From assembly GCA_009768925.2 (NCBI GenBank), contig VHIT02000028.1, positions 343,501 through 407,500 of the forward strand: a stretch of DNA of 64,000 nt. Reading direction: 5' to 3'. The DNA comes from Cryptosporidium bovis. Its lineage: Eukaryota; Apicomplexa; Conoidasida; Eucoccidiorida; Cryptosporidiidae. The position numbers were made by a program, and so were the translations under genes. Below, piece after piece: positions 9,223 to 20,300 of this stretch (within the stretch, counting starts at the first letter, position 1; each line of letters opens with the position of its first letter). Under the pieces are notes generated by a model, which worked only from the letters and a program-made list of their open reading frames with translations, searched no databases and had not been told where the DNA came from.

Positions 9223-10401
9223 ATGTTTTCCATAAAAACAACGAATATTTTATTAGTTTCAATTATCTGTATTTTAAAAAAGTCTTATTGTCAAATGATA
9301 AACACAATAAGGAATCCAGAGGGTGGTGAAGGCTATATTTGTATGCTGTCTAGTACAGAAAAAACATTTAATTGTAAAGTATGTAACGTTTCTACATGGA
9401 ACTATTGGGAAACATGTTCTGAATGTAACGGGAGGATTAAGAGAACAAGAACACTAACAACTATTTCAGGCAGTACTGGCACTTGCCCTGTACAAGCAGT
9501 TGAACAAGCTGATTGCTTAACAAACGAGGCGTGCGAAATTTGCAACTATAGTGAATGGTCGGAATGGTCAGCGTGTTCAGATACATATGAAACAGGAACA
9601 AAATATAGAACCAGGAATGTAGATTCAAATAATGAATGTATGTTAAACGATGAATTACTTAAATTACATGAGATAGTACCTTGTGGAAATAGTAATTCTA
9701 TTTGTAATGAATTATTGGAAGGTACTAATGGCCTATATTATAGAGGATGCCAAAAGTACTCCAGAACCGGTCAAAAATGTTTAAATTGGCTAAGTTTAAA
9801 TTTAGATGCTTTTAATTATTTATCTACATTAGAAAATTCGGGAATAGGCGATCATTCTTTCTGCAGGAATCCTATTTCTAACAATACATTAATTCCGACT
9901 ATTTGGTGTTATGTTAGTGCAAATCCTTTAACACCGCAGTTATGTGATCCAATACCAACAGATTGTATTGTATCTGAGTGGTCTCAATGGTCTACATGCT
10001 CAGTTACTTGTGAAACAGGAAAGTCAACTAGAGAAAGAACAATTATACAGGAAACATTAAATGATGGAGAAGAATGTCCCACAGAACTTTCTCAAGTACA
10101 AGATTGTACAGTAGATGTTATTTGCCCAGTTGACTGTGTTTTAGGTTCTTGGACCTACTGGTCTGCTTGTAGTGCAGAATGTGGTGAAGGTAATTCGACT
10201 AGGTCAAGGAGTATTATTACTAAACCTAAAGGGACAGGTCAGGTTTGTAAAGAGACCGCACAAAGAAAGTTATGTGAAGGAGAAAATTGTCAATCTTTTT
10301 GGAAAAAAAACAAGTATATATTAATTGCTTTTGGTCTTTTGGGTATACTATTGATAGCATCAATAACATATATACTAGTTCCGAGACGGATAACTTCTTA
10401 A
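9223..10401 (+). CDS. TSP1-kringle type I membrane protein
   Basis: A 392-residue cell-surface or micronemal adhesin-like protein. The signal peptide covers about residues 1-23. TSP1-like repeats lie at 51-104, 105-154, 248-301 and 305-356, with the WSEWSAC, WSQWSTC and YWSAC cores visible. Between the second and third is a kringle-like domain at 161-248, recognisable by YYRGC, CLNW, HSFCRNP and IWCYV. A transmembrane helix spans about 365-387 and only five residues (RRITS) follow it. Apicomplexan TSP1 proteins of the TRAP/CTRP kind bind host cells. TRAP-type proteins need an acidic tail with a tryptophan for motor linkage, and this tail lacks that, so direct motor coupling is unlikely. Cryptosporidium has a family of TSP1 proteins; which member this is cannot be told here. 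Confidence 0.9.
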   Translation: MFSIKTTNILLVSIICILKKSYCQMINTIRNPEGGEGYICMLSSTEKTFNCKVCNVSTWNYWETCSECNGRIKRTRTLTTISGSTGTCPVQAVEQADCLTNEACEICNYSEWSEWSACSDTYETGTKYRTRNVDSNNECMLNDELLKLHEIVPCGNSNSICNELLEGTNGLYYRGCQKYSRTGQKCLNWLSLNLDAFNYLSTLENSGIGDHSFCRNPISNNTLIPTIWCYVSANPLTPQLCDPIPTDCIVSEWSQWSTCSVTCETGKSTRERTIIQETLNDGEECPTELSQVQDCTVDVICPVDCVLGSWTYWSACSAECGEGNSTRSRSIITKPKGTGQVCKETAQRKLCEGENCQSFWKKNKYILIAFGLLGILLIASITYILVPRRITS

Positions 10402-11030
10402 TTAACTAATTCATTATTTGAACACCGTTGGGTAAAAATTAAATATAAAATTTAATAAAAAGAACCATTTAAAAAAAAAAAGTCACGTACCTCACAAGTA
10501 ACATTTATACGATATATATATTTACTGGATAATTTTGGATAAACAATCAAATTATATATTCATTTCATTGTTTTATTACTTTATATTATTCATCTCAAAC
10601 TTTATTGTTAGTGTTTAACATAAATCATTTAGTGAAATATTAATAAACAAAGAAATGTACTAAAAATAAAATATTAAGTATAGTACATTTAGCTAAATAC
10701 AATGATTCACTATACATACTTTCAATATCAATTACATAAACAGACAACAGAATGTTATTCTATTTTTGAAGTGAAAAAAAAAGCTGCAACCAAATTACAT
10801 TACCACATTTAGTTGTAATTAAATATAATTCATATTTGAAAACACCATTATATTACAATTAATAAATAAGAACAAAATTTAAAACGGTAAAAAAAATTGT
10901 GTATACACTATCACCTTAACATAATTCAAAATAATCACGATTAAGTGTATTCATTTAAGTATTATTGCGGTCTCATTTATAAGTGTACAAAAAAATATAC
11001 CATTAATACTACAATACATGTATTGTGGTA

Positions 11031-11036
11031 GGCGGG
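11031..11036 (+). promoter_or_regulatory. GGCGGG E2F-like motif
   Basis: In the context GTAGGCGGGTTAGAGT, about 580 bases before the start at 11620. The distance is long, so a role for this gene is less certain than for the nearer motifs. Confidence 0.35.
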
Positions 11037-11212
11037 TTAGAGTATAATTTTACCTGGAGCGGGTGAAGATCTATATACTTTAGTGTACTATATCAATTTA
11101 TTGAGCAAGAACAATTATTAAATGTAAACTAGTTTATTTTTTTAATAATTAAGAGGGAAGCAGGAACAAAACAAGGTGTAACATACAAAGCAATTTCTTA
11201 AGTATAGATAAC

Positions 11213-11310
11213 AAATAAATAAATATAAACATAAATATAAATATATAAATATATATTTATTTATTTACTTATTTATTTATATATTAAATATATATTTATA
11301 TTAATAAATA
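11213..11310. repeat. AT-only simple repeat with near-palindromic order
   Basis: A run of AAATATA units followed by TTTATT units and again AAATATATATTT, able to fold back on itself. It lies in the upstream region of the gene at 11620. Confidence 0.7.
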
Positions 11311-11619
11311 ATAATTAGCAATAATAAATATAGAGCTAATTATATGAATGCATATATTACTTATTTAATAAAATATATTTGTGCTTGACTGGCAGTTATT
11401 TAAATTTAACTTCAAGTATTAATAATATCAATTGTACATTTCGAGATAAAATATAAAGTAACTCAGGTGGAAATTCAAGAGTTTTTTTTAATAAATCGTT
11501 CATTTTTTTTCTTAACTCTTCAATATATAATTACGCAATTGAGACGAAAGTAAATCTTAAAATAACAAACCAAATAACTTTAATAACGGGACAAGAACAT
11601 CAAGCGAAAATTGTTAATA

Positions 11620-13230
11620 ATGAGGTTTAGACTATTTACATTATCAGCTTTATTGTTCGGTTTATTATATGGTTTATTATCCGTTTCATGCTCGTCTAAC
11701 TTGAGGTCGGTAGCACTTGGTGATGCATTGACTGTAGATCCCGAATTGTTTGGAGGACATTCTGTCAGGAAGGTGGAAATTAGATCACCCATTTCGGGTA
11801 TTTTGAAAACGGTAAATATTTCATCTACAGGTTACTATTCGGCTGGAACTGCATTTGTCGTAACGGCGACTGAAAATCAATATTATAAGAGTGCAATAAC
11901 TGCAAATGGAAAGAGTGTCTCAGTAAAGAGAGTTGTGGAATCGGGAAGAAATGTATATATACAAATATTCAGAGAATGTTATGTTGTATTCCACACAAGT
12001 AAGAATCCAGGAGATGCTGTTCGCCAATTTGATTTATTAGCCATATCATATGTAAAAAGGACTCAACCAGGCGAGTCACCTATTGTGCAAAAACTTCCGA
12101 GATCCATTCCTACTACCCCAATTACTTTATCGTCACCTTCATCTACAACAGACGAAGTTGCAGAGGAGCGCGATTTAGATGGAACAGTAGAATCCAAAGA
12201 AACGGAATTGACAGATGATAACACATCAAGTGCAGATAATACTCCTCAAGATCAAGAAGATGATGGATCATTTGAAGCGACTTCAAGTGGAATTGAATCT
12301 TCGGAGGCTGAAGCTATGCATGAAGTGCAAGATCAAGTTTCACTCACTTCAAGCCAACTGAGTAATGATCAAGTATCTGTTGAAGATGGTCAAACATCCG
12401 AATTATTAACTGAAAATCAGGATTTAGATCAAATTCCTGAAAAAACAGAAATTATTGCGTCTGATATTTCTACTAATGAAACGCAGGACTCTTTTAATAG
12501 AGGTCTTTCTGAAGTATCTGATTTTGTTTCAGATTCAGAAGATTCATCTAGATCATCAAGCACAACGAGCAACTCGGAGAACAATGATGCTACGATCGGA
12601 TCTATTGAGATATTAGATTCAACAGCAGGCATTTCTGTTGATGATGGTGCTGGTATCGATGCTACTAATATGGCTGAAGGAGTGCCACTTGGAACTGAAA
12701 CAACATTAGTTGATATATCAGAATCATCTGTAAGTGTTCCTGAAAAGAGGGATCAATCTACTCAAACTGAGGATTTTGATCCTACTATTACTGCAGTTGA
12801 AGAGGCGATGACAATAACTACATTATCAACATCTATTCCAGTTGAGGACAAATCAACCGAATCAGATTCTGAAGTATCCTCTGAAGTTGAATCTCAAACA
12901 GCTGAGTCCGGCAGCAACGCAGTTGGTACTGAACCTTCCACAGATGTTACTACTATTGTTACCGAAACTACGTCAGAATCTGCAATGTCGTCTCCTATTC
13001 CTTCAGAAGTTGAGGAAGAAGAAGCATCTGGAATCCCAGAGAAACCGATAATTGATGGTGGTGTGGATGAACAGAAGGTTGATGAATTTGATGGATTGGA
13101 TACTGACTCCTCTGCAGGTGGTGTTGGTTCTGCAGATGGCGAAAAAGATGAATCTGATGGTTCTTTGAATTCTGCTGGTAGAGTAATTGCTTCAGATATT
13201 GATAATAGTGGTTCTAATAGTGAACAATAA
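11620..13230 (+). CDS. Secreted acidic Ser/Thr/Glu-rich protein
   Basis: A 536-residue protein. I chose the ATG at 11620 (MRFRLFTL) because it begins a clear signal peptide (LFTLSALLFGLLYGLLSVSC) and the upstream in-frame codon at 11611 is TTG. Residues 24-150 form a compact conserved-looking domain with little low complexity and one pair of cysteines at most. The rest (about 160-536) is a long acidic, Ser/Thr-rich stretch, unlike globular protein and open to heavy O-glycosylation. There is no membrane segment. Codon use is visibly richer in G and C than in neighbours, which fits high expression. No family is recognised. A secreted mucin-like or granule protein is a reasonable reading, but the role is unknown. 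Confidence 0.75.
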   Translation: MRFRLFTLSALLFGLLYGLLSVSCSSNLRSVALGDALTVDPELFGGHSVRKVEIRSPISGILKTVNISSTGYYSAGTAFVVTATENQYYKSAITANGKSVSVKRVVESGRNVYIQIFRECYVVFHTSKNPGDAVRQFDLLAISYVKRTQPGESPIVQKLPRSIPTTPITLSSPSSTTDEVAEERDLDGTVESKETELTDDNTSSADNTPQDQEDDGSFEATSSGIESSEAEAMHEVQDQVSLTSSQLSNDQVSVEDGQTSELLTENQDLDQIPEKTEIIASDISTNETQDSFNRGLSEVSDFVSDSEDSSRSSSTTSNSENNDATIGSIEILDSTAGISVDDGAGIDATNMAEGVPLGTETTLVDISESSVSVPEKRDQSTQTEDFDPTITAVEEAMTITTLSTSIPVEDKSTESDSEVSSEVESQTAESGSNAVGTEPSTDVTTIVTETTSESAMSSPIPSEVEEEEASGIPEKPIIDGGVDEQKVDEFDGLDTDSSAGGVGSADGEKDESDGSLNSAGRVIASDIDNSGSNSEQ

Positions 13231-15083
13231 AAATATCTTAAGTATTAGATGTTTTAGGTAAAGATATTAATGAGGCAGAAAGAACATTTCCACCGTTCCT
13301 CATATGTTATTAAGTGTTGAAAGGTGGTTTATTTGTACGCTGAAGAGATGATACTTTTATTTTATACTTGTTTTTTAACAAATTAGATTTTAATAGTGTA
13401 TTAAACGATGTGGGATATTTGATTATATTAAAATCTGGAAACTTCGCTTAAAATAGTCAATTCCGGTTCACCTTTTAATTTATTTGAATGATTTATAAGT
13501 GATAACTCATCATTATGTATATAGTTACATCTCTAGTTCGGCATGTGACTATGAATATTCATTATTAGAGATTTAGATAGAAAGGCCATACCTCTCTTTT
13601 ATTGAAGTTTACTTTAAACAATTGCCTGTAACAGTTTAAACAGGTGATGTAAAAGTGAGACTAACAGTAGTGGATTGAATACAATATTTTTATGTAAGAT
13701 AAAATGATAAATATTTAATAAAGAAGTAATTAATGATCACTTGAATATAAGTTGTAGATATATGACTTTCTTAAGGTCTATTCACTCTTATCTTTAAAAG
13801 AATATATAGTTGTGCACAAACAGGTTGAACATGAACAATGTTATTACTCATTTATTGTTATTTTGTTTACTATGTGTTCTCTTATTTTTATTAATTTTTA
13901 CTATTTTCTTTGAATTTATGTACTCGAAATAAGTAAATAAACTAATCGAGGTACAATGTGTATTGAATAGTTTAGGGTTTTGCGAACTGTCGTTGATGCG
14001 TAATATTCAAATTCAACTTTTCTAAACATAATGGCAACAATAGTGCCATGAGGACTTGTTAGCAGAAACAATCGATAACTACCTTAATAATTGTGTTTGT
14101 TTATGAGGTTTGACTTAAAATTTTTTTCGTACTTGCTAAATATAAATTAGGGAAAGAAAATATTCTAATACAGTATATTCATTCAAAATAAATTTCAATA
14201 TGGCTTAGTTTTTAAATAGTTTATATTTTTCTTACTTTTATTGAGTTTCATCTTGCTTGAATATTAAGTATAGTTACTGTATAAATTTACATTTAAATTC
14301 ACCAAGTCACTGATATTTTTGGTTCAGTTATTAAAATGAAGCGTTATATTTTAAGAATGCAAATAAATGTAATGATATAAATATCTAGTTATATGTATAA
14401 TTATGAATCATGTAATTTTGAATAATATATTTAGATAATTAAAAAAAACATTTTTATTATTGACGTGCTCACAATTTTGAATGTATTTGCTTATAATTAC
14501 AATAGATATATTTATGTTGGCATCATTGAAGCAAAATATATCTGAATAAATATTTCATACATTAACTTTTATGTAAAGATATTATCAGTTCATTTGTTTC
14601 ACATTTCACTTATTTGGTTTATTTTACTATATATTAACAATTCCTCTTTGTATTTTATGTTCTCAAGTGCTATAATAAATAGTAATTTGAGGTTTTAAAT
14701 ATTAAATGGATTTTTAATTAGTAAATATAAAGTTAGTATTAACAAAAATAATGATATTCGTTAATGCATGTAATTTGTCTTTTTTAATACAGATAAATTA
14801 TTTTAAACATTTAAGTTGTAAATTGTTTTCTTAGAAACAATCAAAGGTCTCTTTAAATCATTAACTAAGTAAATGTACTTCATATTGAATATTTAGCTTA
14901 TTATTGTGGTCAATTTTTTAATTTATTTTATTCACATAATTTTGTTTTGATTTTTTTATCCTGTAAATTTAACACTTATACCCTCATTGGCCCAGAAAAG
15001 ACGTAAGTTTTAATTAAATAAATAATTAAAAAATACAAGTTTTTAATTAGGTTAGAATATATAAATTTATACAAAAAAAAGAA
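13231..15083. other. Long intergenic region, no gene seen
   Basis: About 1.85 kb of AT-rich sequence. I found no ORF with a plausible start, leader or splice structure, no tRNA-like segment and no GGCGCC-type motif. It includes the 3' region of the acidic protein gene and the promoter of the acyltransferase gene. Confidence 0.5.
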
Positions 15084-16688
15084 ATGATTTCTAAAAGTAA
15101 CAAAAGTGAAAATATTCGTTGTGAATTTACGGATTGGCTTAGAAGTGTAGCATGCATACTTGTTTTATCAGTACATTGTATGGTAGCAGTTCAAAGAATA
15201 TTAATACTGAATGAGTTAGATAAAGAAATATCCTATAACTATTTGTTAATTTTATTACACCATGGTATGCCTGTTTTCTTTTATGCATCAGGAAGAGCAT
15301 CATATTACTCAACGGGGAATTATAACTCATCAGGTAGGTTGTTTTGCATTAAATTTATTTATACAGTATTTACACTGCTAACTTTTTTTTTTTTTAATTA
15401 AACCTATAAATAAATAGAGAGTATTTTTGGTTATATAAATAAAAAAGTAATGAGACTGATAGTGCCGACAATAATAGGTTATTTTACAGTAGTTGCAGGA
15501 GCAGCTTATATAGGTTCAGAATGGCGTCCATGTGCACCTAAAAGACCATACTACTCACTATTTGATTTTTATTTAAGGTTTTTTTCTGAATTTAAGTGTT
15601 CTGGATTTGAATGGTTATGGACATTACCTATGGTGTTTATACTAACAATAGTAAATAGGCCTATAACATTATTATTAAGAAACATTTGTGAGAATAATAG
15701 AAATGGTAGAGAAAATATCAATGCTAATAATATTTCATTAAGTGTATTATTTCTATTTGGATTACTATTTTCATTTCATATATTGTTTAGCTTTCCTTTT
15801 AAATATGTATTATTGCCAATATTATTATGTTATTTATTTATGATTGTAATAATTAAATATATATCAAAAAAAGTACACTCGATAAATAATTCATTCATTA
15901 CAAGTTTTGTTGCATACATTCCATTATACCTCACAAGTTGTTATATTGGTCTAAAATTGGACTATATTATTGACATTATTGTCAATAATAATAGCCATCA
16001 TGGTAATTTAGGCATAATAATTAGTGGTATTAAATTAGTTGATGAAGAACAGCCACTAAGATTACTGTTAGCAATGGTATTTTATAATATATTCTATTTA
16101 GCTGGATTTTTAGACAATTTGCTCGATGTTGACAAAGAAAATAGTAGGAATAGTGTATTAAATAACATTGTACCAATAAAGATAGTTTTGTTAATCTCAA
16201 TGAATGCATTGTCATTTCCAAGCAATAAATCACTTGTATCTTATATATGGGCTTACCCATATTATTCTGGTGGTATTACAACATGTATATTTATCATTGG
16301 AACATGGGTTTGGCTTGAATTATTTAGAATAGCAGGCACATGTGTGTTTGCTAATACGGAAATACCTAAAAAAATACAACGACATTTTTCTCAAAGTGGC
16401 ATTGTCATATATATTACGCATGCTGTTTGGCTTGAGTTTGTAATTAAATATATTCTTGTTTATTTTTTAAATCCACAAAGTCCTTTTTCACTATATGACG
16501 GGAAATCCATTTCGGTTTTTAACTACGTATTTCCTGGTTTTGGAATGTTATCTTCTTGGGTATTTTTAATGGTTTCAACACTAATTTTAAGTCTGCTAAC
16601 ATATGCCTTTATCATCAAATTTAAAACAGTTGGCTTATTTTTTGGAGTATCATTAATTGAATCTAATAAATTAAAAAAAAAAAGATGA
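15084..16688 (+). CDS. Acyltransferase-3 family membrane protein, two exons
   Basis: Exon 1 is 15084-15333 and exon 2 is 15418-16688. The 84-base intron has a CAG|GTAGGT donor and an AAATAG acceptor in phase 1, giving 506 residues. The start of the protein matches the acyltransferase-3 (OafA/OpgC-like) pattern: a short cytosolic N terminus with DWLRSVACILVLSVH, containing the family histidine, then MPVFFYASGRASY, and RLIVPTIIGYF just after the splice. About ten hydrophobic segments follow. Members move acyl groups onto extracytoplasmic sugars or lipids, but the substrate here is unknown. Splicing is needed to join the conserved motifs, which supports the model. A second conserved histidine may be in ITHAVWLEF near the C terminus. 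Confidence 0.85.
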
Positions 16689-17378
16689 TAAGTTAAGGTT
16701 ATTATATTGTTTTATTTTAAATAAATTTATATACGTTTGCATAACAAACTTATAACTTTCGTTTCTTATTTTTCTTTTTTTCTGTCTTGTCATGACAAAA
16801 TTAACCCACAATAAAAAAAAGATTACAAATATGAATAATTCTTCCGAATTCACATACATAAGAGGTAATACTAATCTATATTAGGTTCTTTAGTTCCAGC
16901 TAATTTAAAATAGTCAACTTGAAATAGACGTTTAAAATCAAAAAAGAGACAACATTACAATTCAATAGTGATAAGAAGTGCGAAAATTGAGATGATGAGG
17001 AGATAAACAGCAGATTAAAAAAAATGAAAATAAGAACTCAAACTAAATCAACAAAATAAATGGTAAATTATTTTATTTAATCATCTCAAAGTCTTTTCTA
17101 AATTCAAATAAATAAAAATCACTGTACAATAAACGACAATATTAAATCAAAGCAATTCGCTCTGTTTATTAAGATTAATAAATTTAAACAATCGTTACAT
17201 ATTTACGTCATCAAACCTTTTTATCTCTAATTTCTCGACTTTTTCGAATTGTAATTACACAAACATTGGTTTCTTCCTTTATTTAGATATCTAAATCGAC
17301 AAAGAAAAATTAAAGTTCTTTTTCGTTGTAAGCAACTTTATAATTAATGATCCAAAAAGTTAAAAAGTTAATTTTGAA
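16689..17378. other. Convergent intergenic region
   Basis: Lies between two 3' ends (the acyltransferase on plus, the four-repeat protein on minus). It is A-rich and holds no gene or motif that I can support. Confidence 0.5.
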
Positions 17379-20300
17379 TTAAAGTCCTTCTCTACCAGAA
17401 AGGACTCTCAACATGACATCAAATGCATGTAACGCTGCTAGTGTATTCTCTTCATAAACTATAACCTTTAATAGGCTATTGTATCTGTTTAAAACATACA
17501 ATAAAGAAGTCAAAAACTCCTTAACTAACAATGTTGCACGGTTAACCGATATGTTATAGTTATAAGAAAAATCGAATAAGGGAATATAAATATGTTTTTC
17601 TCTATTTGCAACAGCTTTCTCAAATATTTCTTCATAAACATCCTTTAGTGATTTTGAATTGACATTAACAACAAATAGTCTTTGTAATGTTCTTGTCATT
17701 GGTATGCTATCCGTAGAATATCTCTGATTCGCAAGTACTGTAACACAACTATTTAAAGATGGATAAGATTGTCCAATACTTCTAAACACAGCATTTATCC
17801 CAGTATAACCAGCATCTACAACAGCAACATCACAATTTTCAGGTCCTGGGATAAGACCAGAATTCGCAAGATAAATTTGTCTCGAGACTTCAATATATTT
17901 ACTTGAATAAAACGACGTAACTGTATTTATCCAATAGTTCATACTGTAAAGTTTTGAACAGTCATAATGTGAAATAGCAGAGATAAAGTCATTAGTATTC
18001 ATATTATAGAAATGTTGCGGCATTCCAATTTTAACAGGAGCAGGCCTATCCGCATTTCCATTTCCTGTAAATTTAGGTAATGGTGGTCTTTGCGGTGGAA
18101 CTTTAACCGGTGTAGCAGTAGTGGTAGTAGTAGTAGAACTTCTTCTGGTTAACTTTTTCTTCAAAGTTTTAATTAATGAGGTTTTCTTCATAGGAGTAAC
18201 GAATTCAGGAATAGCTCCATAACCAATAATTCTACGTAAATCCATCCAGTTTTTATCAATTTCTTTAATTGAAGATGTTACACCACCACAACTTGAATAC
18301 TCCAAATAGTATGTAGCAAATAATTCAAGTGCAAGGAAAAATAAGGAGGACTCATGTGTATAAAATGTGACATGAATTGAATTTTTTTGTGGACTAGTTA
18401 AGTAAAATGCATCCATAGTTATTGCTGCTTGTAATATATATTCTTTATTTCTGTGTTCACTTGTATCCATACTTGTCGATAATAAAGGTGTTAATATAGT
18501 AGAACATCTAAATTTAGCAGAAGCTAAAATTTTCTCATATAATACTTTAGTGGATTCAATTCTTGAATTATACAAGAATTTTGTTGTATTTAAACAATAT
18601 ACTCTTGTAACTGTAAATAGATATGGACTTGTAAGATATTGGTTTGGCTTTGAAGTAAAAACCTTAATTTCAGAGCTTCCAACTGATGTACATTCTTTCT
18701 CACTAACACCTAGTTTCAATGCCAAATTAACTTGTTCACGAACTGAAACATCTACAACTAAACAACCACATCCATATACAACTGGCGGTTGATCAGTTAA
18801 TATTAGAGAAAAGTTTCTAGATGTACTTAAACTAGATACTCTTCCGTTAAACATTGATAGAATTAAATCTGATAATGGAGTTGATGCCATGCAATCATTA
18901 TCATAAGTAAATGTATATGGAGAAGGTGTAACAACTACAGTACCACTTCCTGTCCTAGTTTCACTTGGATAATGAGTTCTTGGTCTTAATAGTGAATAAA
19001 CATGATATCTTTGTGGTTTTAGCAAACTACTAGATGCCTGTACTGTCATGAAGAATGGCTTAATTTGATCTATTAACACAGCCTGTAATTCTATGCTATT
19101 AACAATAATAGTTACATGAACACTATCATTTGTGACCAAAAATTCATTTAAAGCCTCGCCTAAAGAATCTATACAAACTGAAAGTATTTTATCTGAAAAA
19201 TTCGAATCATTTGACCATAATCCAAATGGCAATATTAATAACTCCGTTAATTTGTTTCTATCTGCATAACTTAATATATTTGTGTATGCCTCTTTAATCA
19301 ATGCCAGTAATGACGCATAGTCGTTTACTTCTTCTAATGCTTCAGTTAAACTCATATACACTACTTTAGATAATGATGAAAACCACTCGTGTTCATTTTG
19401 AATGAACTTTGGGGACCTTATAGTCACTCCTGATTCTTTTCTGTATAGATTTGGTGGTAATCTCATTTCATTCATAATATCAATAAAGTTATACGAATCA
19501 CTATCCATTACAATCATATCACATGAAAATAAACCAAATGAAAAATCAGTAGATGCAATTGATACCTGAGTTGTAACTGCTGTATATTTGCTTAGATATG
19601 GATCTTTTAATTCCGTCAATAATGTATGTAAATTCTTCATTGTTGGACATGCAACACCATCATATTGATTGAAATCTCTTAGTAATGGTACTGTTGGTGA
19701 ATCAGGTATTTTATATTTAATTCTAGGTGGCACTGGTGGTGGTTTTTTAGAAATAAGTGGTACTTGTCGTAGTTGTTTAGGCCTAGGTGGTACTTGTGGT
19801 GGTGATCTACCGATATTTCCCAATGTGTCATCCCTAATTGAATTTTTATAAGTGTTTTGATCTCTTGAAAATGCCAGTGAGAAACCATCCAATACTGCAT
19901 TATAATTTGAATTTCCAGATACAGGTATAACTATCTGAAATGGACATGATAAATTATTTCCGTATTTTGCCATTAACCAAGTTCTAACTTCGGCTGCCAT
20001 AACGGAAACTCTAGATGAAAAGTTTCCTGTATCCGATGGTATTACCGGTAATAGTAATGTGTCTAATGAATCCCTAAATGCAGCATCTAATATACCCTTA
20101 AATAATGTTGATGGTGGAAAACTTGCTTCAACACAGTAAATACTTTCAATAAATCTTTTGTAATTCTGAACTTGGTTCATCTTAAATATTACTGGGAATG
20201 TTGGTGACAATACGGGACATGTCACTCCTGCTGTTTTAAGAATATTATTATAATTCGAGTCCGTTGAATCTACTACCAAAGCATCACATGACGGCGACTT

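Larger units (their letters stand above)
10402..11619. other. Intergenic region upstream of the secreted acidic protein gene
   Basis: AT-rich with no gene supported. It has a GGCGGG motif at 11031-11036 and an AT-only simple repeat at about 11213-11310. Confidence 0.55.

Noticed and set aside
13231-15083. Search for tRNA, rRNA or small RNA genes in the longest gap
   Set aside because: No GC-richer cloverleaf-like segment or known RNA motif was seen here or in the other gaps. A covariance-model scan would be needed to exclude them.
16671-16859. 62-codon minus-strand ORF after the acyltransferase gene
   Set aside because: It overlaps the acyltransferase stop region and is an A/T-run product without support.
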